From NCBI GenBank assembly GCA_034190875.2, contig CM067355.1, positions 35,411,751-35,475,750 of the forward strand: a stretch of 64,000 nucleotides of DNA, written 5' to 3'. The notes under the pieces were generated by a model, which worked only from the letters and a program-made list of their open reading frames with translations, had not been told where the DNA came from and ran no database searches. Below, one piece after another: positions 28,317 through 46,300 of this stretch; within the stretch, counting starts at the first letter, position 1; each line of letters begins with the position of its first letter. The stretch is from Urechis unicinctus. Its lineage: Eukaryota; Annelida; Polychaeta; Xenopneusta; Urechidae. Made by a program: the position numbers and the translations under genes.

Positions 28317-31300
28317 CAATGATTGCGCCTATTGATGATGAACACTACCTCTAACACGCCTATTGATGATAAACACTATCTCTTACGCGCCTATTGATGA
28401 TATACACTACCTCTAACACGCCGATTGTTGATAAACACTACCTGTAACACGCCTATTCATGATGAACACTACCTCTAACACGCCTATTGATGATGAAAAC
28501 TATCTCTAACGCACCTATTGATGATAAACACTATCTCTAACGCGCCTATTGATGATGAACACTACCTCTAACGCGCCTATTGACGATAAACACTACCTCT
28601 AATGCGCCTATTGATGATAAACACAACCTCAAACGCGACTATTGATGATAAACACTACCTCAAACACGCCGATAGATGATAAACCTACCTCTCACGCGTT
28701 CATTGATGATGAACACTAACTCTAACGCGTTCATTGATGATGAACACTACCTCTAACACGCCTATTGATGATGAACACTACCTCTAACGCGTTCATTGAT
28801 GACGAACACTACCTCTAACGCGTTCATTGATGATGAACACTACCTCTAACACGCCTATTGATGATAAACCTACTTCTAACGCGTTCATTGATGAAGAAAA
28901 CTACCTCTAACGCGTTCATTGATGATGAAAACTACCTCTAACCCACCTATTGATGATGAACACTACCTCTAACGCGTTCATTGATGACGAACACTACCTC
29001 TAACGCACCTATTGACGATGAACACTACCTATAACACGCGTATTGATGATAAACACTACCTCTAACGCGCCTATTGATGATGAACACTACCTCTAACGCA
29101 CCTATTGATGATAAACACTATCTCTAACGCGCCTATTGATGATATACACTACCTCTAACACGCCGATTAATGATAAACATTACCTCTAACACGCCTATTG
29201 GTGATATACACTACCTCTAACACGCCTATTGATGATATACACTACCTCTAACACGCCGATTAATGATAAACACTACCTATAACGCGCCAATTGAAAATAA
29301 ACACTACCTCTTACGAACCTATAGATAATAAACACTACCTCTAACGCACCTATTGATGATAAACACTACCTCTAACGCACCAATTGATGATAAACAATAC
29401 CTCTAACGCGCCTATTGATGACAAACAATACCTCTAACACGCCGATTGAGGATAAAGAATATCTCTAACGCGCCTGATGATGATAAACACTTCCTCAAAC
29501 GCGCCTATTGATGATGAACACTACCTCTAACTCGTTCATTGATGATAGACACTACCTCTAACGCGCCTATAGATGATAAACACTATCTCTAACTCGTTCA
29601 TTGATGATAGCCACTACCTCTAACGCGCCTATTGATGATAAACACTACCTCTAACGCGCCTATTGACGATAAACACTAAATCTAATGCGCCTATTGATGA
29701 TAAACACAACCTCAAACGAGACTATTGATGATGAACACTACCTCTAACGCGACTATTGATGATAAACACTACCTCTAACGCACCTATTGATGATAAACAA
29801 TACCTCTAACGCGCCTATTGATGTTAAACACTACCTCTAACACGCCAATTAATGATAAAGAATATCTCTAACGCGCCTGATGATGATAAACACTTCCTCA
29901 AACGCGCCTATTGATGAAGAACACTATTAAACACGCCTATTGATAATGAACACTACCTCTAACTCGTTCATTGATGATAGACGCTACCTCTAACGCGCCT
30001 ATTGATGATAAACACTACCTCTAACGCGCCTATTGATGATAAACAATACCTCTAACGCGCCTATTGATGTTAAACACTACCTCTAACACGCCAATTAATG
30101 ATAAAGAATATCTCTAACGCGCCTGATGATGATAAACACTTCCTCAAACGCGCCTATTGATGAAGAACACTATATTAAACACGCCTATTGATAATGAACA
30201 CTACCTCTAACTCGTTCATTGATGATAGACGCTACCTCTAACGCGCCTATTGATGATAAACACTACCTCTAACGCGCCTATTGACGATAAACACTACCTC
30301 TAATGCGCCTATTGATGATAAACACAACCTCAAACGCGACTATTGATGATGAACACTACCTCTAACGCGACTATTGATAATAAGCACTACCTCTAACGCG
30401 ACTATTGATGATAAACACTACCTCTAACGCGTTCATTGATGGTAAACACAACCTCTAACGCGTTCATTGATGACGAACACTACCTCTAACGCGCCCATTG
30501 ATGATAAACACTACTTCTAACGCGTTCATTGATGATGAACACTACCTCTAACGCGTTCAGTGATTACGAACACTAACTCTAGTACGTTCATTGATGATAA
30601 ACACTACCTCTAACACACATATTGATGATAAACACTACCTCTCACGCGTTCATTGATGACAAACTCTACCTCTAACGTGCCCATTGATGATAAACACTAA
30701 TTCTAACGCGTTCACTGATGATAAACACTACCTCTAACGCGTACATTGATTACGAACACTAACTCTAACGCGTTCATTGATGATAAACACTACCTCTAAC
30801 ACACCTATTGACGATAAACACTACCTCTAACACACCTATTGATGATAAACACTACCTCTAACGCGTTCATTGATGGTAAACACAACCTCTAACGCGTTCA
30901 TTGACGACGAACACTACCTCTAACGAGTTCATTGATGATAAACACTACCTTAAACACGCCTATAGATGATAAACCTACCTCTCACGCGTTCATTGATGAT
31001 GAACACTAACTCTAACGCTTTCATTGATGATGAACACTACCTCTAACACGCCTATTGATGATGAACACTAACTCTAACGCGTTCATTGATGACGAACACT
31101 ACCTCTAACGCGTTCATTGATGATGAACACTACCTCTAACACGCCTATTGATGATAAACCTACCTCTAACGCGTTCATTGATGAAGAAAACTACCTCTAA
31201 CGCGTTCATTGATGATGAACACTACCTCTAACACGCCTATTGATGATGAACACTACCTCTAACGCACCAATTGATGACGAACACTACCTCTAACGCACCT

Positions 31301-34300
31301 ATTGACGATGAACACTACCTATAACACGCGTATTGATGATAAACACTACCTCTAACGCGCCTATTGATGATGAACACTACCTCTAACGCACCTATTGATG
31401 ATAAACACTATCTCTAACGCGCCTATTGATGATAAACACTACCTCTAACACGCCGATAAATGATAAACATTACCTCTAACACGCCTATTGGTGATATACA
31501 CTACCTCTAACACGCCTATTGATGATATACACTACCTCTAACACGCCGATTAATTAATGATAAACACTACCTATAACGCGCCAATTGAAAATAAATACTA
31601 CCTCTTACGAACCTATAGATAATAAACACTACCTCTAACGCACCTATTGATGATAAACACTACCTCTAACGCACCAATTGATGATAAACAATACCTCTAA
31701 CGCGCCTATTGATGACAAACAATACCTCTAACACGCCGATTGAGGATAAAGAATATCTCTAACGCGCCTGATGATGATAAACACTTCCTCAAACGCGCCT
31801 ATTGATGATGAACACTACCTCTAACTCGTTCATTGATGATAGACACTACCTCTAACACGCCTATTGATGATAAACACTACCTCTAACGCGCCCATTGATG
31901 ATAAACACTACTTCTAACGCGTTCATTGATGACGAACACTACCTCTAACGCGTTCATTGATGATGAACACTACCTCTTACGCATTCATTGATGATAAACA
32001 CTACCTCTAACGCGCCTATTGACGATAAACACTACCTCTAATGCGCCTATTGATGATAAACTACCTCAAACACGCCGATAGATGATAAACCTACCTCTCA
32101 CGCGTTCATTGATGATGAACACTAACTCTAACGCGTTCATTGATAATGAACACTACCTCTAACACGCCTATTGATGATAAACCTACCTCTAACGCGTTCA
32201 TTGATGAAGAAAAAAACTACCTCTAACGTGTTCATTGATGATGAACACTACCTCTAACACGCCTATTGATGATGAACACTACCTCTAACGCGTTCATTGA
32301 TGACGAACACTACCTCTAACGCACCTATTGACGATGAACACTACCTATAACACGCGTATTGATTATAAACACTACCTCTAACGCGCCTATTGACGATGAA
32401 CACTACCTATAACACGCGTATTGATTATAAACACTACCTCTAACGCGCCTATTGATGATGAACACTACCTCTAACACGCGTATTGATGATGAACACTACC
32501 TCTAACGCGTTCATTGATGAAGAAAACTACCTCTAACGCGTTCATTGATGATGAACACTACCTCTAACACGCCTATTGATGATAAACCTACCTCTAACGC
32601 GTTCATTGATGAAGAAAACTACCTCTAACGCGTTCATTGATGATGAACACTACCTCTAACGCGACTATTGATAATAAGCACTACCTCTAACGCGACTATT
32701 GATGATAAACACTACCTCTAACGCGTTCATTGATGACGAACACTACCTCTAACGCGTTCATTGATGATGAACACTACCTCTTACGCATTCATTGATGATG
32801 AACACTACCTCTAACGCGCCCATTGATGATAAACACTACTTCTAACGCGTTCATTGATGACGAACACTACCTCTAACGTGTCCATTGATGATGAACACTA
32901 CCTCTAACACGCCTATTGATGATGAACACTACCTCTAACGCGTTCATTGATGACGAACACTACCTCTAACGCACCTATTGACGATGAACACTACCTATAA
33001 CACGCGTATTGATGATAAACACTACCTCTAACGCGCCTATTGATGATAAACACTACCTCTAACGCACCTATTGATGATAAACACTATCTCTAACGCGCCT
33101 ATTGATGATATACACTACCTCTAACACGCCGATTAATGATAAACATTACCTCTAACACGCCTATTGGTGATATACACTACCTCTAACACGCCTATTGATG
33201 ATATACACTACCTCTAACACGCCGATTAATGATAAACACTACCTATAACGCGCCAATTGAAAATAAACACTACCTCTTACGAACCTATAGATAATAAACA
33301 CTACCTCTAACGCACCTATTGATGATAAACACTACCTCTAACGCGCCTTTTGATGTTAAACACTACCTCTAACACGCCAATTAATGATAAAGAATATCTC
33401 TAACGCACCTGATGATGATAAACACTTCCTCAAACGCGCCTATTGATGAAGAACACTATATTAAACACGCCTATTGATAATGAACACTATCTCGTTCATT
33501 GATGATAGACGCTACCTCTAACGCGCCTATTGATGATAAACACTACCTCTAACGCGCCTATTGATGATAAACACTACCTCTAACGCGTTCATTGATGACG
33601 AACACTACCTCTAACGCGTTCATTGATGATGAACACTACCTCTTACGCATTCATTGATGATGAACACTACCTCTAACGCGCCCATTGATGATAAACACTA
33701 CTTCTAACGCGTTCATTGATGACGAACACTACCTCTAACGCGTTCATTGATGATGAACACTACCTCTTACGCATTCATTGATTGATGATAAACACTACCT
33801 CTAACGCGCCTATTGACGATAAACACTACCTCTAATGCGCCTATTGATGATAAACTACCTCAAACACGCCGATAGATGATAAACCTACCTCTCACGCGTT
33901 CATTGATGATGAACACTAACTCTAACGCGTTCATTGATAATGAACACTACCTCTAACACGCCTATTGATGATAAACCTACCTCTAACGCGTTCATTGATG
34001 AAGAAAACTACCTCTAACGTGTTCATTGATGATGAACACTACCTCTAACACGCCTATTGATGATGAACACTACCTCTAACGCGTTCATTGATGACGAACA
34101 CTACCTCTAACGCACCTATTGACGATGAACACTACCTATAACACGCGTATTGATTATAAACACTACCTCTAACGCGCCTATTGACGATGAACACTACCTA
34201 TAACACGCGTATTGATTATAAACACTACCTCTAACGCACCTATTGACGATGAACACTACCTATAACACGCGTATTGATTATAAACACTACCTCTAACGCG

Positions 34301-37300
34301 CCTATTGATGATGAACACTACCTATAACACGCGTATTGATGATGAACACTACCTCTAACGCGTTCATTGATGAAGAAAACTACCTCTAACGCGTTCATTG
34401 ATGATGAACACTACCTCTAACACGCCTATTGATGATAAACCTACCTCTAACGCGTTCATTGATGAAGAAAACTACCTCTAACGCGTTCATTGATGATGAA
34501 CACTACCTCTAACACGCCTATTGATGATGAACACTACCTCTAACGCGTTCATTGATGACGAACACTACCTCTAACGCACCTATTGACGATGAACACTACC
34601 TATAACACGCCTATTGATGATGAACACTACCTCTAACGCGTTCATTGATGACGAACACTACCTCTAACGCACCTATTGACGATGAACACTACCTATAACA
34701 CGCGTATTGATGATAAACACTACCTCTAACGCGCCTATTGATGATGAACACTACCTCTAACGCACCTATTGATGATAAACACTATCTCTAACGCGCCTAT
34801 TGATGATATACACTACCTCTAACACGCCGATTAATGATAAACATTACCTCTAACACGCCTATTGGTGATATACACTACCTCTAACACGCCTATTGATGAT
34901 ATACACTACCTCTAACACGCCGATTAATGATAAACACTACCTATAACGCGCCAATTGAAAATAAACACTACCTCTTACGAACCTATAGATAATAAACACT
35001 ACCTCTAACGCACCTATTGATGATAAACACTACCTCTAACGCACCAATTGATGATAAACAATACCTCTAACGCGCCTATTGATGACAAACAATACCTCTA
35101 ACACGCCGATTGAGGATAAAGAATATCTCTAACGCGCCTGATGATGATAAACACTTCCTCAAACGCGCCTATTGATGATGAACACTATCTCTAACTCGTT
35201 CATTGATGATAGACACTACCTCTAACGCGCCTATTGATGATAAACACTACCTCTAACGCGCCTATTGACGATAAACACTAAATCTAATGCGCCTATTGAT
35301 GATAAACACAACCTCAAACGAGACTATTGATGATGAACACTACCTCTAACGCGACTATTGATGAAAAACACTACCTCTAACGCACCTATTGATGATAAAC
35401 AATACCTCTAACGCGCCTATTGATGTTAAACACTACCTCTAACACGCCAATTAATGATAAAGAATATCTCTAACGCGCCTGATGATGATAAACACTTCCT
35501 CAAACGCGCCTATTGATGAAGAACACTATATTAAACACGCCTATTGATAATGAACACTACCTCTAACTCGTTCATTGATGATAGACGCTACCTCTAACGC
35601 GCCTATTGATGATAAACACTACCTCTAAACGCGCCTATTGATGATAAACAATACCTCTAACGCGCCTATTGATGTTAAACACTACCTCTAACACGCCAAT
35701 TAATGATAAAGAATATCTCTAACGCGCCTGATGATGATAAACACTTCCTCAAACGCGCCTATTGATGATGAACACTACCTCAAACTCGTTCATTGATGAT
35801 AGACACTACCTCTAACGCGCCTATTGATGATAAACAATACCTCTAAACGCGCCTATTGACGATAAACACTACCTCTAATGCGCCTATTGATGATAAACAC
35901 AACCTCAAACGAGCCTATTGATGATGAACACTACCTCTAACGCGACTATTGATGATAAACACTACCTCTAATGCGCCTATTGATGATAAACACAACCTCA
36001 AACGAGACTATTGATGATGAACACTACCTCTAACGCACCTATTGATGATAAACAATACCTCTAACGCGCCTATTGATGTTAAACACTACCTCTAACACGC
36101 CAATTAATGATAAAGAATATCTCTAACGCGCCTGATGATGATAAACACTTCCTCAAACGCGCCTATTGATGAAGAACACTATATTAAACACGCCTATTGA
36201 TAATGAACACTATCTCGTTCATTGATGATAGACGCTACCTCTAACGCGCCTATTGATGATAAACACTACCTCTAACGCGCCTATTGATGATAAACACTAC
36301 CTCTAACGCGTTCATTGATGACGAACACTACCTCTAACGCGTTCATTGATGATGAACACTACCTCTTACGCATTCATTGATGATGAACACTACCTCTAAC
36401 GCGCCCATTGATGATAAACACTACTTCTAACGCGTTCATTGATGACGAACACTACCTCTAACGTGTCCATTGATGATAAACAATAATTCTAACGCGTTCA
36501 GTGATTACGAACACTAACTCTAACGCGTTCATTGACGATAAACACTACCTCTAACACACATATTGATGATAAACACTACCTCTAACGCGCCTATTGATGA
36601 TGAACACTACCTCTAACGCACCTATTGATGATAAACACTATCTCTAACGCGCCTATTGATGATATACACTACCTCTAACACGCCGATTAATGATAAACAT
36701 TACCTCTAACACGCCTATTGGTGATATACACTACCTCTAACACGCCTATTGGTGATATACACTACCTCTAACACGCCTATTGATGATAAACACTACCTCT
36801 AACACGCCGATTAATGATAAACACTACCTATAACGCGCCAATTGAAAATAAACACTACCTCTTACGAACCTATAGATAATAAACACTACCTCTAACGCAC
36901 CTATTGATGATAAACACTACCTCTAACGCACCAATTGATGATAAACAATACCTCTAACTCGCCTATTGATGACAAACAATACCTCTAACACGCCGATTGA
37001 GGATAAAGAATATCTCTAACGCGCCTGATGATGATAAACACTTCCTCAAACGCGCCTATTGATGATGAACACTACCTCTAACTCGTTCATTGATGATAGA
37101 CACTACCTCTAACACGCCTATTGATGATAAACACTACCTCTAACGCGCCTATTGATGATAAACACTACCTCTAACGCGCCTATTGACGATAAACACTACC
37201 TCTAATGCGCCTATTGATGATAAACACAACCTCAAACGCGACTATTGATGATAAACACAACCTCAAACGCGACTATTGATGATGAACACTACCTCTAACG

Positions 37301-40300
37301 CGACTATTGATAATAAGCACTACCTCTAACGCGACTATTGATGATAAAAACACTACCTCTAACGCGTTCATTGATGACGAACACTACCTCTAACGCGTTC
37401 ATTGATGATGAACACTACCTCTTACGCATTCATTGATGATGAACACTACCTCTAACGCGCCCATTGATGATAAACACTACTTCTAACGCGTTCATTGATG
37501 ACGAACACTACCTCTAACGTGTCCATTGATGATAAACACTACCTCTAACGCGCCTATTGATGATGAACACTACCTCTAACGCACCTATTGATGATAAAAA
37601 CTATCTCTAACGCGCCTATTGATGATATACACTACCTCTAACACGCCGATTAATGATAAACATTACCTCTAACACGCCTATTGGTGATATACACTACCTC
37701 TAACACGCCTATTGATGATATACACTACCTCTAACACGCCGATTAATGATAAACACTACCTATAACGCGCCAATTGAAAATAAACACTACCTCTTACGAA
37801 CCTATAGATAATAAACACTACCTCTAAACGCACCTATTGATGATAAACACTACCTCTAACGCGCCTTTTGATGTTAAACACTACTACCTCTAACACGCCA
37901 ATTAATGATAAAGAATATCTCTAACGCACCTGATGATGATAAACACTTCCTCAAACGCGCCTATTGATGAAGAACACTATATTAAACACGCCTATTGATA
38001 ATGAACACTATCTCGTTCATTGATGATAGACGCTACCTCTAACGCGCCTATTGATGATAAACACTACCTCTAACGCGCCTATTGATGATAAACACTACCT
38101 CTAACGCGTTCATTGATGACGAACACTACCTCTAACGCGTTCATTGATGATGAACACTACCTCTTACGCATTCATTGATGATGAACACTACCTCTAACGC
38201 GCCCATTGATGATAAACACTACTTCTAACGCGTTCATTGATGACGAACACTACCTCTAACGCGTTCATTGATGATGAACACTACCTCTTACGCATTCATT
38301 GATGATAAACACTACCTCTAACGCGCCTATTGACGATAAACACTACCTCTAATGCGCCTATTGATGATAAACTACCTCAAACACGCCGATAGATGATAAA
38401 CCTACCTCTCACGCGTTCATTGATGATGAACACTAACTCTAACGCGTTCATTGATAATGAACACTACCTCTAACACGCCTATTGATGATAAACCTACCTC
38501 TAACGCGTTCATTGATGACGAAAACTACCTCTAACGTGTTCATTGATGATGAACACTACCTCTAACACGCCTATTGATGATGAACACTACCTCTTACGCG
38601 TTCATTGATGACGAACACTACCTCTAACGCGTTCATTGATGATGAACACTACCTCTTACGCATTCATTGATGATGAACACTACCTCTAACGCGCCCATTG
38701 ATGATAAACACTACTTCTAACGCGTTCATTGATGACGAACACTACCTCTAACGTGTCCATTGATGATAAACACTACCTCTAACGCGCCTATTGATGATGA
38801 ACACTACCTCTAACGCACCTATTGATGATAAACACTATCTCTAACGCGCCTATTGATGATATACACTACCTCTAACACGCCGATTAATGATAAACATTAC
38901 CTCTAACACGCCTATTGGTGATATACACTACCTCTAACACGCCTATTGATGATATACACTACCTCTAACACGCCGATTAATGATAAAACACTACCTATAA
39001 CGCGCCAATTGAAAATAAAACACTACCTCTTACGAACCTATAGATAATAAACACTACCTCTAACGCACCTATTGATGATAAACACTACCTCTAACGCGCC
39101 TTTTGATGTTAAACACTACCTCTAACACGCCAATTAATGATAAAGAATATCTCTAACGCACCTGATGATGATAAACACTTCCTCAAACGCGCCTATTGAT
39201 GAAGAACACTATATTAAACACGCCTATTGATAATGAACACTATCTCGTTCATTGATGATAGACGCTACCTCTAACGCGCCTATTGATGATAAACACTACC
39301 TCTAACGCGCCTATTGATGATAAACACTACCTCTAACGCGTTCATTGATGACGAACACTACCTCTAACGCGTTCATTGATGATGAACACTACCTCTTACG
39401 CATTCATTGATGATGAACACTACCTCTAACGCGCCCATTGATGATAAACACTACTTCTAACGCGTTCATTGATGACGAACACTACCTCTAACGCGTTCAT
39501 TGATGATGAACACTACCTCTTACGCATTCATTGATGATAAACACTACCTCTAACGCGCCTATTGACGATAAACACTACCTCTAATGCGCCTATTGATGAT
39601 AAACACAACCTCAAACGAGCCTATTGATGATGAACACTACCTCTAACGCGACTATTGATGATAAACACTACCTCTAATGCGCCTATTGATGATAAACACA
39701 ACCTCAAACGAGACTATTGATGATGAACACTACCTCTAACGCACCTATTGATGATAAACAATACCTCTAACGCGCCCTATTGATGTTAAACACTACCTCT
39801 AACACGCCAATTAATGATAAAGAATATCTCTAACGCGCCTGATGATGATAAACACTTCCTCAAACGCGCCTATTGATGAAGAACACTATATTAAACACGC
39901 CTATTGATAATGAACACTATCTCGTTCATTGATGATAGACGCTACCTCTAACGCGCCTATTGATGATAAACACTACCTCTAACGCGCCTATTGATGATAA
40001 ACACTACCTCTAACGCGTTCATTGATGACGAACACTACCTCTAACGCGTTCATTGATGATGAACACTACCTCTTACGCATTCATTGATGATGAACACTAC
40101 CTCTAACGCGCCCATTGATGATAAACACTACTTCTAACGCGTTCATTGATGACGAACACTACCTCTAACGTGTCCATTGATGATAAACAATAATTCTAAC
40201 GCGTTCAGTGATTACGAACACTAACTCTAACGCGTTCATTGACGATAAACACTACCTCTAACACACATATTGATGATAAACACTACCTCTAACGCGCCTA

Positions 40301-43300
40301 TTGATGATGAACACTACCTCTAACGCACCTATTGATGATAAACACTATCTCTAACGCGCCTATTGATGATATACACTACCTCTAACACGCCGATTAATGA
40401 TAAACATTACCTCTAACACGCCTATTGGTGATATACACTACCTCTAACACGCCTATTGATGATATACACTACCTCTAACACGCCGATTAATGATAAACAC
40501 TACCTATAACGCGCCAATTGAAAATAAACACTACCTCTTACGAACCTATAGATAATAAACACTACCTCTAACGCACCTATTGATGATAAACACTACCTCT
40601 AACGCACCAATTGATGATAAACAATACCTCTAACGCGCCTATTGATGACAAACAATACCTCTAACACGCCGATTGAGGATAAAGAATATCTCTAACGCGC
40701 CTGATGATGATAAACACTTCCTCAAACGCGCCTATTGATGATGAACACTACCTCTAACTCGTTCATTGATGATAGACACTACCTCTAACACGCCTATTGA
40801 TGATAAACACTACCTCTAACGCGCCTATTGATGATAAACACTACCTCTAACGCGCCTATTGACGATAAACACTACCTCTAATGCGCCTATTGATGATAAA
40901 CACAACCTCAAACGCGACTATTGATGATAAACACAACCTCAAACGCGACTATTGATGATGAACACTACCTCTAACGCGACTATTGATAATAAGCACTACC
41001 TCTAACGCGACTATTGATGATAAACACTACCTCTAACGCGTTCATTGATGACGAACACTACCTCTAACGCGTTCATTGATGATGAACACTACCTCTTTAC
41101 GCATTCATTGATGATGAACACTACCTCTAACGCGCCCATTGATGATAAACACTACTTCTAACGCGTTCATTGATGACGAACACTACCTCTAACGTGTCCA
41201 TTGATGATAAACACTACCTCTAACGCGCCTATTGATGATGAACACTACCTCTAACGCACCTATTGATGATAAACACTATCTCTAACGCGCCTATTGATGA
41301 TATACACTACCTCTAACACGCCGATTAATGATAAACATTACCTCTAACACGCCTATTGGTGATATACACTACCTCTAACACGCCTATTGATGATATACAC
41401 TACCTCTAACACGCCGATTAATGATAAACACTACCTATAACGCGCCAATTGAAAATAAACACTACCTCTTACGAACCTATAGATAATAAACACTACCTCT
41501 AACGCACCTATTGATGATAAACACTACCTCTAACGCGCCTTTTGATGTTAAACACTACCTCTAACACGCCAATTAATGATAAAGAATATCTCTAACGCAC
41601 CTGATGATGATAAACACTTCCTCAAACGCGCCTATTGATGAAGAACACTATATTAAACACGCCTATTGATAATGAACACTATCTCGTTCATTGATGATAG
41701 ACGCTACCTCTAACGCGCCTATTGATGATAAACACTACCTCTAACGCGCCTATTGATGATAAACACTACCTCTAACGCGTTCATTGATGACGAACACTAC
41801 CTCTAACGCGTTCATTGATGATGAACACTACCTCTTACGCATTCATTGATGATGAACACTACCTCTAACGCGCCCATTGATGATAAACACTACTTCTAAC
41901 GCGTTCATTGATGACGAACACTACCTCTAACGCGTTCATTGATGATGAACACTACCTCTTACGCATTCATTGATGATAAACACTACCTCTAACGCGCCTA
42001 TTGACGATAAACACTACCTCTAATGCGCCTATTGATGATAAAACACAACCTCAAACGAGCCTATTGATGATGAACACTACCTCTAACGCGACTATTGATG
42101 ATAAACACTACCTCTAATGCGCCTATTGATGATAAACACAACCTCAAACGAGACTATTGATGATGAACACTACCTCTAACGCACCTATTGATGATAAACA
42201 ATACCTCTAACGCGCCTATTGATGTTAAACACTACCTCTAACACGCCAATTAATGATAAAGAATATCTCTAACGCGCCTGATGATGATAAACACTTCCTC
42301 AAACGCGCCTATTGATGAAGAACACTATATTAAACACGCCTATTGATAATGAACACTATCTCGTTCATTGATGATAGACGCTACCTCTAACGCGCCTATT
42401 GATGATAAACACTACCTCTAACGCGCCTATTGATGATAAACACTACCTCTAACGCGTTCATTGATGACGAACACTACCTCTAACGCGTTCATTGATGATG
42501 AACACTACCTCTTACGCATTCATTGATGATGAACACTACCTCTAACGCGCCCATTGATGATAAACACTACTTCTAACGCGTTCATTGATGACGAACACTA
42601 CCTCTAACGTGTCCATTGATGATAAACAATAATTCTAACGCGTTCAGTGATTACGAACACTAACTCTAACGCGTTCATTGACGATAAACACTACCTCTAA
42701 CACACATATTGATGATAAACACTACCTCTAACGCGCCTATTGATGATGAACACTACCTCTAACGCACCTATTGATGATAAACACTATCTCTAACGCGCCT
42801 ATTGATGATATACACTACCTCTAACACGCCGATTAATGATAAACATTACCTCTAACACGCCTATTGGTGATATACACTACCTCTAACACGCCTATTGATG
42901 ATATACACTACCTCTAACACGCCGATTAATGATAAACACTACCTATAACGCGCCAATTGAAAATAAACACTACCTCTTACGAACCTATAGATAATAAACA
43001 CTACCTCTAACGCGCCTATTGATGATGAACACTACCTCTAACGCACCAATTGATGATAAACAATACCTCTAACGCGCCTATTGATGACAAACAATACCAA
43101 TAACACGCCGATTGAGGATAAAGAATATCTCTAACGCGCCTGATGATGATAAACACTTCCTCAAACGCGCCTATTGATGATGAACACTACCTCTAACTCG
43201 TTCATTGATGATAGACACTACCTCTAACACGCCTATTGATGATAAACACTACCTCTAACGCGCCTATTGATGATAAACACTACCTCTAACGCGCCTATTG

Positions 43301-46300
43301 ACGATAAACACTACCTCTAATGCGCCTATTGATGATAAACACAACCTCAAACGCGACTATTGATGATAAACACAACCTCAAACGCGACTATTGATGATGA
43401 ACACTACCTCTAACGCGACTATTGATAATAAGCACTACCTCTAACGCGACTATTGATGATAAACACTACCTCTAACGCGTTCATTGATGACGAACACTAC
43501 CTCTAACGCGTTCATTGATGATAAACACTACCTCTAACGCGCCTATTGACGATAAACACTACCTCTAATGCGCCTATTGATGATAAACACAACCTCAAAC
43601 GAGCCTATTGATGATGAACACTACCTCTAACGCGACTATTGATGATAAACACTACCTCTAATGCGCCTATTGATGATAAACACAACCTCAAACGAGACTA
43701 TTGATGATGAACACTACCTCTAACGCACCTATTGATGATAAACAATACCTCTAACGCGCCTATTGATGTTAAACACTACCTCTAACACGCCAATTAATGA
43801 TAAAGAATATCTCTAACGCGCCTGATGATGATAAACACTTCCTCAAACGCGCCTATTGATGAAGAACACTATATTAAACACGCCTATTGATAATGAACAC
43901 TATCTCGTTCATTGATGATAGACGCTACCTCTAACGCGCCTATTGATGATAAACACTACCTCTAACGCGCCTATTGATGATAAACACTACACTACCTCTA
44001 ACGCGTTCATTGATGACGAACACTACCTCTAACGCGTTCATTGATGATGAACACTACCTCTTACGCATTCATTGATGATGAACACTACCTCTAACGCGCC
44101 CATTGATGATAAACACTACTTCTAACGCGTTCATTGATGACGAACACTACCTCTAACGTGTCCATTGATGATAAACAATAATTCTAACGCGTTCAGTGAT
44201 TACGAACACTAACTCTAACGCGTTCATTGACGATAAACACTACCTCTAACACACATATTGATGATAAACACTACCTCTAACGCGCCTATTGATGATGAAC
44301 ACTACCTCTAACGCACCTATTGATGATAAACACTATCTCTAACGCGCCTATTGATGATATACACTACCTCTAACTCGTTCATTGATGATAGACACTACCT
44401 CTAACACGCCTATTGATGATAAACACTACCTCTAACGCGCCTATTGATGATAAACACTACCTCTAACGCGCCTATTGACGATAAACACTACCTCTAATGC
44501 GCCTATTGATGATAAACACAACCTCAAACGCGACTATTGATGATAAACACAACCTCAAACGCGACTATTGATGATGAACACTACCTCTAACGCGACTATT
44601 GATAATAAGCACTACCTCTAACGCGACTATTGATGATAAACACTACCTCTAACGCGTTCATTGATGACGAACACTACCTCTAACGCGTTCATTGATGATG
44701 AACACTACCTCTTACGCATTCATTGATGATGAACACTACCTCTAACGCGCCCATTGATGATAAACACTACTTCTAACGCGTTCATTGATGACGAACACTA
44801 CCTCTAACGTGTCCATTGATGATAAACACTACCTCTAACGCGCCTATTGATGATGAACACTACCTCTAACGCACCTATTGATGATAAACACTATCTCTAA
44901 CGCGCCTATTGATGATATACACTACCTCTAACACGCCGATTAATGATAAACATTACCTCTAACACGCCTATTGGTGATATACACTACCTCTAACACGCCT
45001 ATTGATGATATACACTACCTCTAACACGCCGATTAATGATAAACACTACCTATAACGCGCCAATTGAAAATAAACACTACCTCTTACGAACCTATAGATA
45101 ATAAACACTACCTCTAACGCACCTATTGATGATAAACACTACCTCTAACGCGCCTTTTGATGTTAAACACTACCTCTAACACGCCAATTAATGATAAAGA
45201 ATATCTCTAACGCACCTGATGATGATAAACACTTCCTCAAACGCGCCTATTGATGAAGAACACTATATTAAACACGCCTATTGATAATGAACACTATCTC
45301 GTTCATTGATGATAGACGCTACCTCTAACGCGCCTATTGATGATAAACACTACCTCTAACGCGCCTATTGATGATAAACACTACCTCTAACGCGTTCATT
45401 GATGACGAACACTACCTCTAACGCGTTCATTGATGATGAACACTACCTCTTACGCATTCATTGATGATGAACACTACCTCTAACGCGCCCATTGATGATA
45501 AAACACTACTTCTAACGCGTTCATTGATGACGAACACTACCTCTAACGCGTTCATTGATGATGAACACTACCTCTTACGCATTCATTGATGATAAACACT
45601 ACCTCTAACGCGCCTATTGACGATAAACACTACCTCTAATGCGCCTATTGATGATAAACTACCTCAAACACGCCGATAGATGATAAACCTACCTCTCACG
45701 CGTTCATTGATGATGAACACTAACTCTAACGCGTTCATTGATAATGAACACTACCTCTAACACGCCTATTGATGATAAACCTACCTCTAACGCGTTCATT
45801 GATGACGAAAACTACCTCTAACGTGTTCATTGATGATGAACACTACCTCTAACACGCCTATTGATGATGAACACTACCTCTTACGCGTTCATTGATGACG
45901 AACACTACCTCTAACGCGTTCATTGATGACGAACACTACCTCTTACGCATTCATTGATGATGAACACTACCTCTAACGCGCCCATTGATGATAAACACTA
46001 CTTCTAACGCGTTCATTGATGACGAACACTACCTCTAACGTGTCCATTGATGATAAACACTACCTCTAACGCGCCTATTGATGATGAACACTACCTCTAA
46101 CGCACCTATTGATGATAAACACTATCTCTAACGCGCCTATTGATGATATACACTACCTCTAACACGCCGATTAATGATAAACATTACCTCTAACACGCCT
46201 ATTGGTGATATACACTACCTCTAACACGCCTATTGATGATAAACACTACCTCTAACACGCCGATTAATGATAAACACTACCTATAACGCGCCAATTGAAA